Positions 1-7,192 of a DNA stretch of 10,691 bases are shown here, in pieces (position 1 is the stretch's first letter; each line of letters opens with the position of its first letter). Source of the stretch: Coraliomargarita_B sp036735565. GTDB lineage: Bacteria; Verrucomicrobiota; Verrucomicrobiia; Opitutales; Coraliomargaritaceae. The stretch is taken from NCBI GenBank assembly GCA_036735565.1, contig DAINOC010000080.1, positions 1 through 10,691 on the forward strand. The letters run 5' to 3'. Position numbers and translations under genes: made by a program. The notes beneath the pieces are model-generated. The model was not told where the DNA came from. It did not search any database and was given only the letters and a program-made list of their open reading frames with translations.

Positions 1-1644
1 TTGCTGAATCAAACCGGTCGCCAGCCCGATGAGAACCATAACCGGCGCGGCGATAAAGCAGAGCTTACGGCTGCCGGAGGCGTTGGCAATGAGCAGTATG
101 CCCATGAATGCGAAGACCGTAAAATAGCCCAGCGACTTGGAAAAATCCGGGCAATTGATCACGGCAGACGGAAGGCGCAGATTGGCAGCGACGATGGCCT
201 CCATGAGAGCCAGAACGACCCAGGCGGCATGGTTCAAAAACCAGGAGAGACCGCTGAGTCCGAGGAGGCCGCTCGCGAGGGAGATCACGCCGGTGCTGAT
301 AGCGAGGGCGGCGAGGTTGACGAGCAGCAGGTTGACGGCGATGGCGTAGGGTGCAATGAAGCCGAAGTGAGCGGCACTCAGCGGGGCACTGATCAGCCAG
401 GCGGCGAGGCTGATGGCGAGCAGAAGCCAGACTTTATCGGCCATCCAGAGGTAGGCCTGCCGCCAGGGGCCCAGCTCATCGCGCGGGCGGTCGCGGAAGG
501 GCCGATGCCACGCTGTGAGTGCTTCATAGAGGGGGATTCCGAAGAGTAGGATGCTGAAAACCACCAGATAGGAGAGCTGAAAGCCGACGAGCCAGAGCTG
601 CCAGGGTTGCACAAGAAGCACAAAAATCGCCGAAGCCACCATGGCGGCGAAGGGACTGCGCTGTCGAACGAGCGCGTAGCTGCACCAGAAGAAGGCCACC
701 ATCAGAAAGGCGCGGACGGCAGAGGGTGCGGCACCGGTCACCTCCACATAGGTATAGAGGAGCGGCAATCCAATGAGGGGGGCGATCGCCCGCGGTGTTC
801 TTATCAGGAGCAGTGCCTGGGCGATGACCGCACCCACGACGCCGATATGGAGGCCACTGATGGCGAAGAGGTGCATCGTCCCGGTCGTGCGAAAACGGTC
901 TTTTTGATCGGCATCCAGGGCGGTCTTCTTGCCCAGAAGCATGGCGGTGTAGATGCCTTGCAGGCGACGATCCCCGGGGGCACCGAGGCTGAGCAGATCC
1001 TCAAACTGACGGCTCAGGCGATGGCAGAGGAGGCGGAACGCGGAGGCTTCGCGGATCACGGATAGCTCGCTGCTGCGCTCCAGAGTATAATGAATCCCGG
1101 TTTCCTTCAGGTAGGCGGCGAAGCTATCGGCGGGGGTATCCCGAGGGAGCGGGGCCAGGAGACCCTTGATCTGAAGGACCTGTCCGCGCACCAGCTCCAT
1201 GGCGCCGTCTTCCGGAAGATTCAGGCGGATGTAGAGGGGGGTGCCGGGCACAAGTCTCGACGTCTGCGGTGCGGTTTGGACACGGGCCAGGCCCGTGGCG
1301 GTGTGGTAGGCATCGCTCGGGTTGAAAACGCGATCCATCCTCACGGTGAGAGCAGCCTCGCGGAGAGGGAGGTTCAGGATCGGGTCGGGCGGGGTCGCGG
1401 GCAGCCGGAAGGTTCCGTAAGCCCATCCGCCCAGGGTGGCACTGAGGCAGAAACAAAGGCCCCAGCTCAAAGTAGAGGTTCGGGCGAGTCGCAGCGCGCC
1501 AAGGGCTAATGCACCGGCTGCGAGTGCCAGCGTGAGCGGCGGCAGCGGCAGGTGCCTCGCGAGGAGCAGACCGGCAATAAGGGCGACCAGCGGATAGAGG
1601 GCGGGGGCCCGGGTCGGCTTGATGGCGGCGGCTGTCATCGGCAT
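1..1644 (-). CDS. comEC: ComEC/Rec2-family DNA uptake channel, N-terminal part (cut by window edge)
   Basis: This is the inner-membrane channel that carries single-stranded DNA into the cytoplasm during natural transformation. Reading the minus strand from the ATG at 1644 gives 548 open codons to base 1, with no stop, so the 3' end lies outside. Residues 15-75 are hydrophobic membrane segments. About 95-200 form a soluble stretch, as expected for the N-terminal OB-fold-like (DUF4131) part. Residues 258-268 read HLFAISGLHIG, the hallmark of the Competence domain, and many transmembrane helices follow to residue 548. Full-length members usually have 700-800 residues with a C-terminal metallo-beta-lactamase-like domain; if present here, it lies left of base 1. 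A second in-frame ATG at 1638 is an alternative start. The frame stays open upstream of 1644, and no clear ribosome binding site decides the start. The gene is divergent from rarA. All plus-strand open frames in this stretch are antisense shadows. Confidence 0.93.
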   Translation of the reverse strand, partial: MPMTAAAIKPTRAPALYPLVALIAGLLLARHLPLPPLTLALAAGALALGALRLARTSTLSWGLCFCLSATLGGWAYGTFRLPATPPDPILNLPLREAALTVRMDRVFNPSDAYHTATGLARVQTAPQTSRLVPGTPLYIRLNLPEDGAMELVRGQVLQIKGLLAPLPRDTPADSFAAYLKETGIHYTLERSSELSVIREASAFRLLCHRLSRQFEDLLSLGAPGDRRLQGIYTAMLLGKKTALDADQKDRFRTTGTMHLFAISGLHIGVVGAVIAQALLLIRTPRAIAPLIGLPLLYTYVEVTGAAPSAVRAFLMVAFFWCSYALVRQRSPFAAMVASAIFVLLVQPWQLWLVGFQLSYLVVFSILLFGIPLYEALTAWHRPFRDRPRDELGPWRQAYLWMADKVWLLLAISLAAWLISAPLSAAHFGFIAPYAIAVNLLLVNLAALAISTGVISLASGLLGLSGLSWFLNHAAWVVLALMEAIVAANLRLPSAVINCPDFSKSLGYFTVFAFMGILLIANASGSRKLCFIAAPVMVLIGLATGLIQQ

Positions 1645-1727
1645 TGGGTAGGTAAGTCTGGAGTTCAGGGTAGCGGGCTTTCCTTCGCACTTGCAAGGTT
1701 GGAGGGCCGGGGCACAGTCTGGACCCT
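1645..1727. other. Divergent comEC/rarA intergenic region
   Basis: This 83-bp gap must hold the 5' signals of both comEC (leftward) and rarA (rightward) if the chosen starts are right. I see no convincing -35/-10 pair on either strand. A GGAGGG at 1701-1706 lies about 21 bases before the rarA GTG, too far for a normal Shine-Dalgarno spacing. Nothing else stands out. Confidence 0.5.
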
Positions 1728-3080
1728 GTGAGTGAGCCCCTTGACCAGTCGGAGATATTTCAGGAAGCCGCGGCAAGTGGAGGCGACTCGTCCAAACGTC
1801 CGCTGGCGGCGCGCATGCGCCCGCGCCGATTGAGTGAGGTCGTGGGGCAGGATCACATCGTGGGTGAGGGTTGTCTGCTGCCCCGGCTGATTGCGTCGGA
1901 TACCTTCGGCAGCTTGATACTCTATGGGCCGCCCGGCTGTGGGAAGACTTCGCTGGCCGAGGTCATCGCGGCCGAGACGCAGAGCCGGTGTGTGCGGATC
2001 AACGCCGTGCTCTCCAACGTCGCCGAGCTGCGGGAGGTGCTCCGTATGGCCCGCTATCGGGCGGACGAGCGGACGATCCTTTTCATCGACGAGATTCACC
2101 GCTTCAACAAGTCGCAGCAGGACCTGCTCCTGCCCGATGTCGAAGCCGGCAACATCCGCCTGATTGGCGCGACGACGCACAACCCCGGCTTTTACGTGAA
2201 TCCGCCGCTTTTGAGTCGCAGCCACCTCTTTCGGTTTGAGCCGATCACAACAGAGGCGGTGGTGGGTGTGTTGCGGACGGCGATGCACGAGGTCCAGCGG
2301 GGCCTGGGCGGCCATCGCTGCACGGCCGAAGAGGCGGTGTTTCGGGCGGTTGCCGAATTTTCCGGAGGGGACTTACGGCGGTCGCTCAATGCGTTGGAGA
2401 CGCTGGTGCTCAGTCAGCCGATCGGCGGGCACCTCAACGAGGCGGCGGTGGAGGTCTTTGCCCGCGAGCGGCAGATCCGCTATGACCGGGACGAGGACGA
2501 GCACTACGACCATGCCTCAGCCATGATCAAGAGCATCCGTGGTTCGGATCCCGATGCGGCGCTTTACTGGACCTTTAAGATGCTGGAGGGCGGGGAGGAC
2601 CCCCGCTTTCTGGCCAGGCGGCTGGTTATCCTAGCCTCGGAGGACATCGGGCTGGCCAACTCCCACGCGCTGACGGTGGCGGTCGCAGCCTTCGAAGCCT
2701 GTGAAAAGATCGGCTTGCCCGAATGTGAGTTCAATCTGGCGCATGCGGTTATCTACCTCGCGACTTCGCCGAAGAGTAACTCGGTGCTGCGTGCGATCGC
2801 GGCCGTCAAAAAATCGCTTCGCGAAAAGCCGCCCCAGCGCGTGCCGATCTGGCTGCGGGATGCGCACACCAAGACCAACCGGGAGCTGGGACACGGCGAG
2901 GGCTACCGCTATAGTCACGACTATCCGCAGGCGGTGTCCGGGCAGGAGTATATGCTGGATCCTGAGCGGTTCTACGAACCGGGGAAGGCCGGGGCCGAAG
3001 CGGCTGCGGCGGAACGCCTTGAAAAGATCACCGCGATCAAGCGAAAATTGCAGAAAGTGGAGGTCCAAGGGAAAGGTTGA
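1728..3080 (+). CDS. rarA: Replication-associated recombination protein A (RarA/MgsA, AAA+ ATPase)
   Basis: RarA is a clamp-loader-like AAA+ ATPase (relatives MgsA, WRNIP1/Mgs1) that acts in the cytoplasm at stalled forks and single-strand/double-strand DNA junctions. The 450-residue length is normal. Residues 24-41 (RPLAARMRPRRLSEVVGQ) are the family's start motif. Walker A GPPGCGKT is at 67-74, Walker B ILFIDEIHRF at 117-126, sensor 1 GATT at 147-150, the arginine-finger region LLSRS at 161-165, and sensor 2 GGDLRRSLNALE at 213-224. About 260-430 match the C-terminal tetramerisation domain (for example FKMLEGGEDPRFLARRL, SEDIGLAN, PQRVPIWLRDAHTK). After sensor 1 the sequence is HNPGF, where the Escherichia coli type has ENPSF; I take this as a lineage variant. 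The GTG at 1728 is chosen because the conserved region begins well before the first ATG (residue 30). It is probably first in a cluster with the two genes downstream. Confidence 0.97.
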   Translation: MSEPLDQSEIFQEAAASGGDSSKRPLAARMRPRRLSEVVGQDHIVGEGCLLPRLIASDTFGSLILYGPPGCGKTSLAEVIAAETQSRCVRINAVLSNVAELREVLRMARYRADERTILFIDEIHRFNKSQQDLLLPDVEAGNIRLIGATTHNPGFYVNPPLLSRSHLFRFEPITTEAVVGVLRTAMHEVQRGLGGHRCTAEEAVFRAVAEFSGGDLRRSLNALETLVLSQPIGGHLNEAAVEVFARERQIRYDRDEDEHYDHASAMIKSIRGSDPDAALYWTFKMLEGGEDPRFLARRLVILASEDIGLANSHALTVAVAAFEACEKIGLPECEFNLAHAVIYLATSPKSNSVLRAIAAVKKSLREKPPQRVPIWLRDAHTKTNRELGHGEGYRYSHDYPQAVSGQEYMLDPERFYEPGKAGAEAAAAERLEKITAIKRKLQKVEVQGKG

Positions 3081-3112
3081 AGTCCGCCCGCTTATCTGTA
3101 TCGTCTTCGCTC

Positions 3113-3580
3113 ATGAACCGTTTGTTTTTTCTTTTTGCTGCGATGCTTAGTCCCTTCCTTTTGTTTGCTGGAGAAACGGAGGAGACCGAGCCGCCGGTGC
3201 CGTCCTTGCCACCCTATCAAGAGGGCGCACTGCCGCTCAAAAGTGGTTTGATGGTCCAGCGTTCGGGAAAGCCGGATTTGAATCTCCGCATCGTCAATGG
3301 CAAGATGCGGCTCTACTGGATCGACGACGAAGGTCTCGTCACCAAGCCCGATGCCACGGAAGTTTCGGTCCGATTTACCCGGTCTTTGCGCGGTAACGAC
3401 TTCCACCGCTTTGTCCGTCTGGGTGACGAGGCGGGCTTTGGCACGCCTCACGTGTTGCCGGCGCCCCATATTTACAACGGCCTGTTGATCCTGAAATCCG
3501 ATCAGAGCGAAGAGCCGGAGGTGCACGCCTTCCGCTACACGACGAGCATGAACGCGGTCGCCGAACCCCCGGCCCCGTGA
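3113..3580 (+). CDS. Small secreted/periplasmic protein of unknown function
   Basis: I do not recognise a family. From the ATG at 3113 the product has 155 residues. It opens with a classic signal peptide (MNRLFFLFAAMLSPFLLFA, likely cleavage before GETEE), so it is probably exported. The mature part starts with an acidic, proline-rich linker (about 20-35). A compact, probably beta-rich region follows (about 40-145, with LNLRIVNGKMRLYWIDDEG and VSVRFTRSLRG). It then ends in a short alanine/proline tail. There are no cysteines or recognisable catalytic motifs. A TTG at 3077, overlapping the rarA stop (TTGA), is an alternative start; I prefer 3113 because it puts the signal peptide at the N terminus. 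The gene lies 32 bp after rarA and 12 bp before the next gene, so it is probably co-transcribed with both. The overall look is a lineage-specific envelope protein. Confidence 0.8.
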   Translation: MNRLFFLFAAMLSPFLLFAGETEETEPPVPSLPPYQEGALPLKSGLMVQRSGKPDLNLRIVNGKMRLYWIDDEGLVTKPDATEVSVRFTRSLRGNDFHRFVRLGDEAGFGTPHVLPAPHIYNGLLILKSDQSEEPEVHAFRYTTSMNAVAEPPAP

Positions 3581-3592
3581 GACGATCGTAGC

Positions 3593-4051
3593 ATGGAACT
3601 GAAACAACTCCTTAAGAGCTGGCTGCTGCTTTCTCTCGGCGTGACCATCGCCGCGCACACCGCAGGCGGCATCCGCTACGAGAGCTACACGGCGCTCATG
3701 GTGGCGGTGCTCCTGCTCAGTGTATTGAATCTGGTGCTGAAGCCGCTTTTGATGCTGTTCTCATTGCCATTTATCATCCTGACGTTCGGGATCGGCATCT
3801 GGCTGATCAATGCGCTACTATTTCTCTTTGTCGGCTACATCGTGGAGGGCTTTGAGGTGGCGTCCTTTTGGAATGCGCTGTGGGGTGCACTCGTGGTCAG
3901 TATGACAGCGGCAGCAGCCAATGTGCTTTTCGGCAAAACGAAGGTGCGGGTGCAGATGCACTCCGGTGGCAGCCCTACCGCAACCGGCCCCAACGCAACG
4001 AATCGGCGACCCATCAGGAACAAGGACGACGATGACGTGATCGATGTCTGA
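3593..4051 (+). CDS. YvlD-like / phage holin family membrane protein (Phage_holin_4_2 type)
   Basis: This 152-residue inner-membrane protein has about four transmembrane segments: roughly 9-25, 33-48, 52-84 (long enough for a hairpin) and 89-111. The central stretch NLVLKPLLMLFSLPF, followed by a run of isoleucine, glycine and leucine residues, is typical of the 'mycobacterial 4 TMS phage holin' superfamily. That group includes Bacillus YvlD and many chromosomal proteins with no phage role. The 40-residue tail is polar, with several Asn, Thr and Arg and a DDDD cluster near the end. No lysis gene or phage gene is nearby, so I infer a housekeeping or envelope-stress role, not a holin. The ATG lies 12 bp after the upstream gene; GAGACG, 8-13 bases before it, is at best a weak ribosome binding site. 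Confidence 0.88.
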   Translation: MELKQLLKSWLLLSLGVTIAAHTAGGIRYESYTALMVAVLLLSVLNLVLKPLLMLFSLPFIILTFGIGIWLINALLFLFVGYIVEGFEVASFWNALWGALVVSMTAAAANVLFGKTKVRVQMHSGGSPTATGPNATNRRPIRNKDDDDVIDV

Positions 4052-4146
4052 AATCGCGAGAATCCCCATTCCCGGCTTTACCTCCGGCCTTGTTACGCCT
4101 TAGTTCCCAGCTTCGCATTCCTCTTTCTGCTTTTCGCTTTTTGATT
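4052..4146. other. Intergenic gap before lpd
   Basis: These 95 bp separate the holin-like gene from lpd. The last 45 bases are pyrimidine-rich (repeated CTTT/TTCGC) and hold no Shine-Dalgarno sequence. The lpd frame is open back to a TTG at 4090, but that extension (LRLSSQLRIPLSAF...) does not look like protein. I see no clear promoter or terminator. lpd could be read from the upstream genes or from its own weak promoter here. Confidence 0.4.
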
Positions 4147-5544
4147 ATGTCCACATCTACGAAATACGATCTCGTCGTCATCGGCGGTGGCCCTGCGGGC
4201 TACGCTGCTGCCATCCGTGCCGGGCAACTGGGCAAAAAAGTGGCCTGCGTCGAGCAGGAGCGGCCCGGCGGCACCTGCCTGAACTGGGGCTGCATCCCGT
4301 CGAAGGCCTTGCTTAAGAGCGCAGAGCTCTACAACAAGCTCCAGCACAGCGAGGAACTTGGCATCACCGTCAAAGGTATCGATTACGACTTTGCCAAGAT
4401 CATCGGCCGCTCGCGGAATGTGGCAGACACCATGGCCAAGGGCATCGGCTTTCTCTTCAAGAAAAACAAGGTCGATCACATCGTCGGCACCGGCACCATC
4501 TCGGTGCCCGGCATGGTCGAGGTGACTGATGGGCCGGACAAGGGCAAGATCCTCTCTGCCGACAAGATCCTCATCGCAACGGGTTGCAAGCCCCGGCGGC
4601 TTCCGGATCTTGAGGTGGACGGCGTGCGGGTGATGACCTCGCGCCAGGCCCTGGAGATGAAGCAGCAGCCGAAATCGATCGTCATCGTCGGCGCCGGTGC
4701 GATCGGCGCGGAGTTCGCCTATTTTCTCAATGCCTTCGGCACGAAGGTGACGCTGGTCGAGATGCTCGATCAGGTGCTCCCCGTCGAGGACCACGAGACA
4801 GCGGCCGTGGTGGCAAAATCCTTCAAGAAAGACGGCATCGACGTGCGCACCTCGACAGCGGTGGAAAATATCAAAGTCGGCGCGAAGAACGTGAAGATGG
4901 ACCTGGTGAAGGACGGCAAGGCCGAGAGCGTCACGGCCGATGCCATATTGCTGGCCATCGGAGTCGTCGCCAACACGGAGCAGTTGCTCTCTCCCAAGGT
5001 AAAGCCCGAGCTCGACCGAGGGTATGTGAAGGTCAACGAGCGCTACGAGTCGACCGTCAAGGGCATCTACGCCGCTGGCGATATCATCGGGCCGCCCTGG
5101 TTGGCCCACGTGGCGACCTACGAAGCGATTCAGGCGGTTAACGGCATGTTTGACCACGGCACGCCGAAGCGCGTGACCGACTTTCCCGGCTGCACCTACT
5201 GCATCCCGCAGGTTGCCTCTCTGGGTAAGACGGAAAAGAAACTCAAGGAGGAGGGGATCGACTACAAGGTCGGAAAATTCCCCTTCCAGGCTTCCGGCAA
5301 GGCCGTGGCGTCCAATCAGTCCGACGGATTCGTCAAGCTGCTGGTCGATCCCAAATACGGGGAGATCCTCGGCGCGCACATCGTGGGGGCTGATGCCACC
5401 GAGATGATCGCCGAATACGGACTCGCCATGAAGCTGGAAGCGACGGCTGAGGAGATCCACAACACCATCCACGCGCACCCGACCATGAGCGAGGCGATGA
5501 TGGAAGCAGCGGCGGCGGTCTTCGGCGAGGCGATCCACATTTAA
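4147..5544 (+). CDS. lpdA: Dihydrolipoyl dehydrogenase (E3)
   Basis: This flavoenzyme reoxidises dihydrolipoamide with NAD+ as the shared E3 subunit of pyruvate and 2-oxoglutarate dehydrogenase complexes, and of glycine cleavage, in the cytoplasm. The 465 residues match the family length. The FAD-binding GGGPAG is at 13-18. The redox pair is Cys44/Cys49 in GGTCLNWGCIPSKALL. The NAD-binding motif is VGAGAIGAEF, followed by a strand ending in VEM. A second FAD motif is AAGDI, and the C-terminal interface carries the catalytic pair His444/Glu449 in HAHPTMSE. All key residues are present. The ATG at 4147 is chosen because MSTSTKYDLVVIGG places the FAD motif at the usual distance from the start. 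No E1 or E2 gene is in the window, so the partner complex cannot be told. The gene is convergent with phnE. A long minus-strand frame over it is an antisense shadow. Confidence 0.97.
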   Translation: MSTSTKYDLVVIGGGPAGYAAAIRAGQLGKKVACVEQERPGGTCLNWGCIPSKALLKSAELYNKLQHSEELGITVKGIDYDFAKIIGRSRNVADTMAKGIGFLFKKNKVDHIVGTGTISVPGMVEVTDGPDKGKILSADKILIATGCKPRRLPDLEVDGVRVMTSRQALEMKQQPKSIVIVGAGAIGAEFAYFLNAFGTKVTLVEMLDQVLPVEDHETAAVVAKSFKKDGIDVRTSTAVENIKVGAKNVKMDLVKDGKAESVTADAILLAIGVVANTEQLLSPKVKPELDRGYVKVNERYESTVKGIYAAGDIIGPPWLAHVATYEAIQAVNGMFDHGTPKRVTDFPGCTYCIPQVASLGKTEKKLKEEGIDYKVGKFPFQASGKAVASNQSDGFVKLLVDPKYGEILGAHIVGADATEMIAEYGLAMKLEATAEEIHNTIHAHPTMSEAMMEAAAAVFGEAIHI

Positions 5545-5567
5545 GACTGTGGCGCAGGCTGGCGGTT

Positions 5568-5621
5568 TGACGGATCTGACGGATCTGACGGATCGGTCGG
5601 ATCCGACCGATCCGTCAGATC
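5568..5621. repeat. 9-bp GATC-rich tandem repeats running into a perfect 40-bp palindrome
   Basis: TGACGGATC occurs three times in a row (5568-5576, 5577-5585, 5586-5594). Degenerate units with the same 9-bp spacing follow: GGTCGGATC, CGACCGATC, CGTCAGATC. Bases 5582-5621 are a perfect palindrome: the left arm GATCTGACGGATCGGTCGGA is exactly mirrored, with its centre between 5601 and 5602. The element sits between the ends of lpd (5544) and phnE, and its right edge covers the phnE stop codon (5615-5617). An RNA from either strand could fold into a very stable hairpin, so a two-way transcription barrier is plausible. Neither side has a T-tract, so it is not a canonical intrinsic terminator. 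It contains six GATC sites, one per 9 bp. Confidence 0.9.
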
Positions 5622-6460
5622 GCGCTCTGCGTCGCCTGCCGCCGTGCGATGCGCCGACGGATGCGCTCGCTGAGAAAGTCCAGCAGCGTCACCACAATCA
5701 GGATACAGAGCAGGACGGTGGCGAAGCGGTCCCACTGGTGAAACTCCTGGTAGGCGTGGAGCTGTAGTCCCAGCCCGCCGGCCCCGACGTAGCCGATGAT
5801 GCTGGCAGAGCGGATGTTATACTCCAGCATCCAGATGCCGTGGCTCCAGACCAGCGGCTTGGCGTGGGGCCAGATGCCGTATTGGAAGGCCTGCACCGGG
5901 TCGGCTCCGATGCCCCGCAACGAGCGGGCGATACTGATGTCGACCGACTCGAAAGCCTCGCTGAAGAATTTGCCCAGGTAGCCGATACTGTAGAAGGTCA
6001 GAGCAGCGACTCCGGCGGCGGCATTGGCCCCCATCGCGGCGACGGCGATGACCGCCCAGATTAGGCTCGGGATCGTGCGGATGAGGTTGAGCAGCATGCG
6101 CGTGGCCACAACCAGTGGCTTGGGTGCGACGGTTTGCGCCGCGCAGAGGCCGATGACGAGGGAGCAGAGTATCGCAAAAAAGGTCGAAAGCAGGGCGATT
6201 TCCACGGTTTCAAGAAGGGCCGCTCCCGTTTGGGGAAGGACGGAGAGGTCCGGCGGAAAAAAGTCGCTGAGGAAATTACCGAGGTTTTTCCAGACGCTGA
6301 TGCTGCGCTCGCTGCCCTCGATGCGCAGGCCGCTGGTGAGCACGAGCAGGAGAAAGATCAGCAGGGTGGTGTTGAGCAGGTTAAGCCGCTCAAACCAGGG
6401 GCGTTCCGGCAGTTCCGACGGGCGCTTGGCTGCTTTCTCTGGATTGCTGTTTGGGGGCAT
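5615..6460 (-). CDS. phnE: Phosphonate-type ABC transporter, permease PhnE
   Basis: This is the inner-membrane permease of a PhnCDE-type importer. The 281 residues are close to the usual length. A charged N-terminal tail (1-28) is followed by a hydrophobic helix at about 31-45 and a periplasmic loop. The BPD_transp_1 core follows at about 85-262 with several helices. The EAA-type loop that contacts the ATPase is at about 175-200 (SIARSLRGIGADPVQAF, then YGIWPHAKP). The stretch EYNIRSASIIGYVGAGGLG (213-231) is characteristic of PhnE. The ATG at 6460 is 3 bp after the phnC stop, so the two are almost certainly translated from one transcript. It is the last gene of the phnDCE run, and its stop lies inside the 40-bp palindrome. 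The actual substrate (phosphonate, phosphite or another small anion or chelate) cannot be read from the permease. Confidence 0.93.
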   Translation of the reverse strand: MPPNSNPEKAAKRPSELPERPWFERLNLLNTTLLIFLLLVLTSGLRIEGSERSISVWKNLGNFLSDFFPPDLSVLPQTGAALLETVEIALLSTFFAILCSLVIGLCAAQTVAPKPLVVATRMLLNLIRTIPSLIWAVIAVAAMGANAAAGVAALTFYSIGYLGKFFSEAFESVDISIARSLRGIGADPVQAFQYGIWPHAKPLVWSHGIWMLEYNIRSASIIGYVGAGGLGLQLHAYQEFHQWDRFATVLLCILIVVTLLDFLSERIRRRIARRQATQSAI

Positions 6461-6463
6461 GAC

Positions 6464-7189
6464 TTAATTGGCCGCGGCTGGCCGGACTTGGCGGATTTTG
6501 AATCCCGTCGGGTCGTTGGGGTTGAGGCTGAGGGCGAGGTCGGCAAAGCGCTGAATATGCTCGGCGTTGTGCAGGACGCAGATGGTGGCCTTCCCCGGCG
6601 TATCGGCCTCCTGCCGCAGCAGGCCCAGAACGCGCCCCGCGTAGTAGGTATCGAGGCTGGAGACCGGCTCGTCCGCGAAGTAGAGCTGGGGCTTTTGAAA
6701 AAGCGCGCGGGCGATGGCCACGCGCTGTTGCTCACCGCCGGACATCTGGGCTGCCCACTTGTAGGGATTTTCACCGACCCCAAGCTCGCAGAGCAGAGCG
6801 TAAGCCTCGCGGCGAAGCTCTCCCGGAAAGCCGAAGAGGGTGCGCAGCCAGCTGAACCGGGCGAGCCGCCCGCAGAGCACGTTGGTGAGCAGATCCGCCC
6901 GCGCGGTGAGTTGCAGATCCTGAAAAACGATGCCGAGGTGGCGGCGCAATGCCACTGGGGCAGTCTCTGTCTGACCTGGCAGGTGGATGCTGACGGTGCC
7001 TTCGGTGGGCTCGCGAAAGCCACAGAGGCAGGAGAGCAGGGTGCTCTTGCCCACGCCCGAGGGGCCCACCAGGGCCAGGAACTGCCCGGCACGCAGCTCG
7101 AAATCGACATGCCGGAAGATCCAGCGGTCACCCCGCTGGAAGCCAAGGTCCCTTACCCGAAGGACGGTTGTTGTCTCCACTTCAGTCAT
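6464..7189 (-). CDS. phnC: Phosphonate-type ABC transporter, ATP-binding protein PhnC
   Basis: This cytoplasmic ATPase subunit powers uptake through PhnE. The 241 residues include every ABC motif: Walker A GPSGVGKST at 42-50, Q-loop Gln90 (GIVFQ), signature MSGGEQQRVAIARAL at 149-163, Walker B LYFADEP at 169-175, D-loop SSLD just after it, and the switch His207. The segment LLTNVLCGRLARFSWLRTLFG (starting with DLQLTARAD before it) closely resembles the Q-loop-to-signature region typical of PhnC, which separates it from other ABC ATPases. The ATG at 7189 is 3 bp after the phnD stop and the gene ends 3 bp before phnE. Alternative ligands of the PhnCDE class (phosphite, hypophosphite) use the same kind of ATPase, so this protein does not fix the substrate. 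Confidence 0.95.
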   Translation of the reverse strand: MTEVETTTVLRVRDLGFQRGDRWIFRHVDFELRAGQFLALVGPSGVGKSTLLSCLCGFREPTEGTVSIHLPGQTETAPVALRRHLGIVFQDLQLTARADLLTNVLCGRLARFSWLRTLFGFPGELRREAYALLCELGVGENPYKWAAQMSGGEQQRVAIARALFQKPQLYFADEPVSSLDTYYAGRVLGLLRQEADTPGKATICVLHNAEHIQRFADLALSLNPNDPTGFKIRQVRPAAAN

Positions 7190-7192
7190 TGG

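Noticed and set aside
1..1509. Several plus-strand open frames at the left end (to about 182 codons)
   Set aside because: They are antisense to comEC, which has the HLFAISGLHIG motif and regular transmembrane segments. These frames are low-complexity Gly/Glu-rich shadows.
3593..4051. Prophage remnant suggested by the holin-family protein
   Set aside because: No endolysin, structural, integrase or attachment sequence is nearby. This superfamily is common on chromosomes outside phages.
4052..4146. Terminator between the holin-like gene and lpd (CCGG...CCGG at about 4072-4087)
   Set aside because: The arms are only four bases and no T-tract follows, so it cannot be told from chance.
4093..5538. 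A 481-codon open frame on the minus strand opposite lpd
   Set aside because: It lies entirely antisense to an intact dihydrolipoyl dehydrogenase. The His/Arg/Asp-rich translation has no domain logic.
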